The position numbers and the translations under genes were made by a program. This document shows, piece after piece, positions 5,264 through 8,354 of a DNA stretch of 8,354 nucleotides (position 1 is the first letter of the stretch; every line of letters starts with the position of its first letter). The notes under the pieces were generated by a model, which saw nothing but the letters and a program-made list of their open reading frames with translations, had not been told where the DNA came from and did no database searches. Source of the stretch: LDYB01 sp037442385 (lineage in GTDB: Bacteria > Armatimonadota > Fimbriimonadia > Fimbriimonadales > GBS-DC); the NCBI GenBank assembly GCA_037442385.1, contig JBBIQJ010000113.1:1-8354 (forward strand), written 5' to 3'.

Positions 5264-6826
5264 GTGGACACACGCATCGCCCTGATCAGCGTCTCCGACA
5301 AAAGCGGACTGGAGCCGTTCGCTCGCGGACTGCATGCCATCGGGTTTGAACTGCTCTCCACAGGCGGCACAGCACGCGCCCTGCGTGAGTGGGGCTTGCC
5401 CGTGCGCGAGGTTTCCGACTACACAGGCTTCCCCGAAATCCTGGAAGGGCGCGTCAAAACGCTCCATCCGCGCATCCACGCGGGACTGCTGGCAAACCTG
5501 AGTCTCGAAACCCACCGCCAGACGCTGGAGCAACTTCAGATTAGCCCGATTGCACTGGTGGTGGTCAATCTCTACCCGTTCGAACAGGCGTTGCGCATGG
5601 GCGCCAGCGAAGCAGAGCTGATCGAGCAAATCGATATTGGTGGACCGACGCTGGTGCGCGCCGCCGCGAAAAACTTCGAGCATGTGGCGGTGGTGGTACG
5701 CCCTCGCGACTACGAGTGGGTGCTGCAGCGGCTTCAGGGAGGGAGACTGAGCCGCGAAGAGCGCGCCCTGTTAGCCAGCCGCGCGTTCGCCCATGTCGCC
5801 GAATACGACGCGCTGATTGCAAACTGGTTCCGCCGATACGACCCCGAAGACGACCTGCCCGAAACGCTCACCCTCGCCTATCGCCGACTTCAGACCCTGC
5901 GCTACGGCGAGAACCCCCACCAGCGCGCGGCGTTTTACACAGAACCCTTCGCGCCCGCCAGCACTATCGCAACCGCACGCCAGATTTGGGGCAAGGAACT
6001 CTCATACAATAATCTGCTAGATGCCGAAGCGGCGCTGGAGCTGGTACGCGAGTTCGAAGCGCCTGCCTGCGCCATCATCAAGCACACGAACCCCTGCGGC
6101 GTCGCGATTGGCTCCCATATTACTGAAGCCTTCCTGCGCGCCCGTGAAGCAGACCCCGTTTCCGCCTACGGGGGTATTGTTGCCGCCAACCGTCTGATAG
6201 ACCGCGAGGCTGCCGAAGCCATCACCACCCCCGGCAACTTCTTCGAGGTGGTGATTGCCCCAGCATTTGATCCCGAAGCTGTGCAACAGTTTCAGGAGCG
6301 CAAAGGTTGGGGTCAGAGCGTGCGCCTGCTGGAAACCGGCGACCTGTTGCCGACCCAGGCGCTTCAGGGAACCTTCACCGTGCGCGGCATAACGGGAGGA
6401 CTGCTCTACACCGAGCGCGACGCCCTCGACTGGAACCCCGAGCAGCTGCAGGTGGTTACCGAGCGCATCCCCTCTGAAGAAGAGTGGGCAGACTTACATT
6501 TCGCGTGGCGTGTGGTCAAGCATGTGAAGTCGAATGCGATTGTGGTTGCCCGCGAGCAGCAGGTATGGGGCGTGGGCGCGGGGCAGATGAATCGGGTGGG
6601 CGCAGTGCGGATTGCGCTGGAACAGGCGCAATCGCACGCGCAGGGTGCGGCGCTAGCATCCGATGCCTTCTTCCCCTTCCCCGACAGCGTGGAGCTGGCA
6701 GGGCGCGCGGGCATTCGCGCCATCATCCAGCCCGGCGGCTCCAAACGCGACCCCGAAGTAATCGCCGCCGCCAACGAGCTGGGTATCGCGATGGTGTTCA
6801 CAGGGATACGACACTTCCGACACTAA
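5264..6826 (+). CDS. purH: Bifunctional AICAR transformylase / IMP cyclohydrolase PurH
   Basis: This 520-residue enzyme makes the last two steps of de novo purine synthesis: AICAR plus 10-formyl-THF to FAICAR, then ring closure to IMP. The N-terminal MGS-like cyclohydrolase domain (about 1-195) shows ISVSDKSG (8-15), STGGTARAL (32-40), GRVKTLHPRIHAGLL (62-76), VVNLYPFE (100-107) and IDIGGPTLVRAAAKN (123-137). The C-terminal transformylase domain shows RYGENPHQRA (213-222), KELSYNNLLDAEAAL (244-258), the catalytic pair K273-H274 in KHTNPCG, DPVSAYGGIVA (297-307) and the terminal SDAFFPFPDSVELA, IIQPGGSKRD and FTGIRHFRH segments. Length and both domains are complete. GTG 5264 is chosen because the family's first strand starts immediately after it. 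The enzyme is cytosolic. Neither neighbour is a purine gene, so its position behind a two-component pair is probably incidental. Confidence 0.98.
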   Translation: MDTRIALISVSDKSGLEPFARGLHAIGFELLSTGGTARALREWGLPVREVSDYTGFPEILEGRVKTLHPRIHAGLLANLSLETHRQTLEQLQISPIALVVVNLYPFEQALRMGASEAELIEQIDIGGPTLVRAAAKNFEHVAVVVRPRDYEWVLQRLQGGRLSREERALLASRAFAHVAEYDALIANWFRRYDPEDDLPETLTLAYRRLQTLRYGENPHQRAAFYTEPFAPASTIATARQIWGKELSYNNLLDAEAALELVREFEAPACAIIKHTNPCGVAIGSHITEAFLRAREADPVSAYGGIVAANRLIDREAAEAITTPGNFFEVVIAPAFDPEAVQQFQERKGWGQSVRLLETGDLLPTQALQGTFTVRGITGGLLYTERDALDWNPEQLQVVTERIPSEEEWADLHFAWRVVKHVKSNAIVVAREQQVWGVGAGQMNRVGAVRIALEQAQSHAQGAALASDAFFPFPDSVELAGRAGIRAIIQPGGSKRDPEVIAAANELGIAMVFTGIRHFRH

Positions 6827-6910
6827 CCGTAATTCCCTTCGCCTTAGAACGCCTGATTAAGTGCCTTTGCACTAGATTCTCGACTGCGCCGCTCTCGGAA
6901 CGGTATGCGC

Positions 6911-6927
6911 AGCGTACAACGCTTTTT
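6911..6927 (+). terminator. Weak candidate terminator for purH
   Basis: AGCGT (6911-6915) and ACGCT (6919-6923) form a 5-bp stem with the loop ACA, followed directly by TTTT (6924-6927), 85 bases after the purH stop. The stem is short, so efficiency is doubtful. The larger palindrome just downstream may contribute, but it has no T tract of its own. Confidence 0.3.
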
Positions 6928-6928
6928 G

Positions 6929-6956
6929 GCGTGCTGAAGCGCCCGCTTCAGCACGC
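6929..6956. repeat. Perfect 12-bp stem palindrome
   Basis: GCGTGCTGAAGC (6929-6940) and its exact reverse complement GCTTCAGCACGC (6945-6956) flank a four-base GCCC spacer. On neither strand is it followed by a T run, so it is not a standard intrinsic terminator. Its form (a clean, short-loop GC hairpin in a gene-free gap) is typical of dispersed REP-like elements. Only one full copy exists in the window, so the repeat nature is inferred. Confidence 0.5.
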
Positions 6957-7085
6957 GCGGCAGCTCAGCTCCCGCACTCCACACAGTTTGTTGCGAACAC
7001 AGCGCAAAGACAATTTGGAACGGCTTCAGCCGTCGGGCAAAGAGACACCCCCTATCGCCTCTTATACACACGCATTCCCCAGAAC

Positions 7086-7877
7086 CTATGTTACCCGCAC
7101 CCGCCGAATCAGTTTGGAGAATAGCCCCGGTGTGAAGCGCTTGAGCCATAATCCTATCCCTTCGGACCCTGCGATTGCGACCTCTTCCTTGCGCTTGTGA
7201 ACTGCCCGCAGAATGCGTTCGGCGCACCGGTTCGGGTCCATCCCCTTCGCAATTGAGGGGTCGACTTCCCCATGCTCGCCCCCGTCACCGCGCAGGGCGT
7301 GCTGGGACACTTCCGTGCGCACCCAGCCCGGACAGATGAGCGTAATGAAAATTCCCTGGTCAGCAACTTCGGCGCGCAAGGCGTCAAAATAGCCGTGTAG
7401 CGCGTGCTTGGAGGCGCAATACGCCGAACGTAGCGGCGTGCTGAACTTGCCCAGTAGGCTGCTGATGACCACAATATGCCCTTGCCCCCGCTGGAGCATA
7501 TACGGCAACACATGCTTGGTGAGCGAGACGACGCTGAAGTAGTTCAACTCCATGATGCGGCGATCCACGCTGAAGTCGGTCTCGATCACCTTAGAGCGCT
7601 GGGAGACGCCCGCGTTATTGACCAGAATATCAATCTGCCCGAAATGCTCGATCGCCGCGCCGACCATCGTCGGGTGCAGGTCTAACTGCGTCACATCGAA
7701 CGGCAGGAGCAGGATTTTGCCCGGTCCCTGACAGGCGTTTTTGACCTGTTCCAGTCGGTCGGCGCGGCGGGCGGTTAGCACGAGGTGGGCGCCCTCGCGG
7801 CTGAAGGCGTATGCGAGCGCCTCGCCAATCCCCGACGAGGCGCCCGTAATCCAGACCACCTTCTCTTTGAAGCGCAT
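7086..7877 (-). CDS. Short-chain dehydrogenase/reductase (SDR) family oxidoreductase
   Basis: This complete classical SDR of 263 residues is a cytoplasmic NAD(P)-dependent oxidoreductase. The cofactor motif TGASSGIG is at 11-18 and NNAG at 87-90. The active-site residues are N112, S140 in VVISS, and Y153/K157 in YCASK, so the Asn-Ser-Tyr-Lys tetrad is intact. PGWVRTEV (183-190) closes the nucleotide site. Arginines after the first strand (ARRADR, 36-41) suggest a preference for NADP(H), which is inferred. The C-terminal 25-30 residues are basic and contain hydrophobic stretches (GIGLWLKRF, GLFSKLI), so loose membrane association is possible. The start ATG lies only 3 bases after the TGA of the pilT-like gene and has no clear Shine-Dalgarno, so translation is probably coupled to it. 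The substrate is unknown, and the link to pili is not explained by the family. Confidence 0.94.
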   Translation of the reverse strand: MRFKEKVVWITGASSGIGEALAYAFSREGAHLVLTARRADRLEQVKNACQGPGKILLLPFDVTQLDLHPTMVGAAIEHFGQIDILVNNAGVSQRSKVIETDFSVDRRIMELNYFSVVSLTKHVLPYMLQRGQGHIVVISSLLGKFSTPLRSAYCASKHALHGYFDALRAEVADQGIFITLICPGWVRTEVSQHALRGDGGEHGEVDPSIAKGMDPNRCAERILRAVHKRKEEVAIAGSEGIGLWLKRFTPGLFSKLIRRVRVT

Positions 7878-7880
7878 GGC

Positions 7881-8354
7881 TCAGATGGCTTGTCGCGCCA
7901 GCGCGGTTTCGGGCAACTGCTCGCCCAACCGTGCCGCAATCTCTTCAGGGTTCTGCGCTACGCGATACATCTCCTCGCGCGAGATAATTTTGTGCTGGTA
8001 CAGAAACAGCAGGTGGTTGTCCAGCGAAATCATGCCCAGCTGCTGCCCCGTCTGAATGGCAGACTCGATGCTGTGGATCTTGCGGTCGCGAATCATGTGC
8101 CCAATTGCGGGGGTTACAATCATAATCTCAAACGCGGCGACCCGCCCCGGACGGTCCGCGCGCGGCAGCAACAACTGGGAAATCACCGCCACAAGGTTCG
8201 TGCTGAGCTGGACGCGAATCTGCTCTTGCTGGTCAGTGGGGAACACATCGACGATGCGCTCCACCGTTCGTGCGGCGCCTGTCGTGTGGACCGTTGAGAA
8301 CACGAGGTGTCCCGTCTCGGCTGCCGTAATCGCCGCCTGAATCGTTTTCAGGTC
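7881..8354 (-). CDS. pilT: PilT-type twitching motility ATPase, C-terminal part
   Basis: The gene runs off the right edge. The visible 157 codons begin at DLKTIQAAITAAETGHL, the conserved block that follows the Walker B/Asp-box region of secretion ATPases. The His box HTTGAARTVERIVDVFP starts at visible residue 23. The run RPGRVAAFEIMIVTPAIGHMIRDRKIHSIESAIQTGQQLGM is diagnostic of PilT rather than PilB: PilT is the hexameric ATPase that drives type IV pilus retraction at the inner membrane base. The C-terminal MISLDNHLLFLYQHKIISREEMYRVAQNPEEIAARLG is the usual PilT ending. The Walker A half lies outside the window, so intactness is unproven, and PilU-like paralogues cannot be excluded. It probably forms an operon with the SDR gene 3 bases downstream. 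Confidence 0.92.
   Translation of the reverse strand, partial: DLKTIQAAITAAETGHLVFSTVHTTGAARTVERIVDVFPTDQQEQIRVQLSTNLVAVISQLLLPRADRPGRVAAFEIMIVTPAIGHMIRDRKIHSIESAIQTGQQLGMISLDNHLLFLYQHKIISREEMYRVAQNPEEIAARLGEQLPETALARQAI

Larger units (their letters stand above)
6827..7085. other. Convergent intergenic region with hairpins, no gene
   Basis: This spacer lies between the convergent purH and short-chain dehydrogenase genes and has no credible coding frame. It holds the weak terminator-like hairpin at 6911-6927, the 12-bp palindrome at 6929-6956 and a small CGGC-TTCA-GCCG hairpin at 7021-7032. The two CTTCAGC-containing hairpins share a core, and the segment looks like a dispersed intergenic repeat. 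That reading rests on appearance only. Confidence 0.45.

Noticed and set aside
4244..5683. A long (479-codon) open frame on the minus strand, opposite the response regulator and purH
   Set aside because: It is rich in His, Gln, Phe and Arg in the way antisense frames of GC-rich genes are, has no recognisable domain, and lies over two certain genes on the other strand.
6929..6956. The 12-bp palindrome as a bidirectional intrinsic terminator
   Set aside because: Neither side is followed by a T-rich tract on the relevant strand, so it was recorded as a repeat-type hairpin instead.
6484..7200. A 238-codon plus-strand open frame across the end of purH, the gap and the SDR gene
   Set aside because: Its first part is out of frame with purH, and the rest is Arg/Ser/Pro/Thr-rich translation of the hairpin region and the antisense of the SDR.

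Overview
This is a chromosomal, high-GC bacterial window with dense, mostly housekeeping and signalling content. Conserved genes (purH, a PilT-type ATPase, an NtrC-type two-component pair) show a Gram-negative-like bacterium with type IV pilus machinery and, probably, sigma-54. No ribosomal RNA or other taxonomic marker is present. My impression from overall style (purH codon and protein character, HepT remnants, soluble multi-GAF kinases, leaderless-looking starts) is a thermophile-associated lineage such as Armatimonadota, but that is a guess and not shown by the sequence.

Layout. 1-210 (+) is the 3' end of a HepT-type (DUF86/HEPN) toxin gene carrying an intact RX4HXY active-site motif; its antitoxin would lie just outside the window. 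211-429 holds no convincing gene, but contains hairpins and a strong intrinsic terminator that reads on the minus strand. 430-1425 (-) is a Gfo/Idh/MocA-family NAD(P)-dependent oxidoreductase. A 96-bp divergent region (1426-1521) separates it from a three-gene plus-strand block: a soluble multi-sensor histidine kinase (1522-4020), an NtrC-family response regulator (4058-5236) and purH (5264-6826). A 259-bp convergent gap with hairpins and a probable dispersed-type palindrome follows. The minus strand then carries a short-chain dehydrogenase (7086-7877) placed 3 bp downstream of a pilT-like gene (7881 to beyond the window end).

How the genes work together. The kinase has degenerate GAF, GAF, GAF, PAS, HisKA and HATPase modules and no membrane segment, so it should sense a cytoplasmic signal. 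Its neighbour has receiver and AAA+ sigma-54-activator domains but stops right after the sensor II region, so it has no Fis-type helix-turn-helix. It also carries GAYTGA in place of GAFTGA. If it works, it should activate sigma-54 RNA polymerase without its own DNA-binding domain, as known for FlgR of Helicobacter. This is the most interesting biology in the window.

Gene starts fall into two styles. The oxidoreductase and the response regulator have clear Shine-Dalgarno sequences. purH and the kinase have none, but have a -10-like hexamer 6 and 9 bases upstream of the start codon, which suggests leaderless or near-leaderless transcripts. I found no CRISPR array, tRNA, rRNA, transposase or prophage gene.
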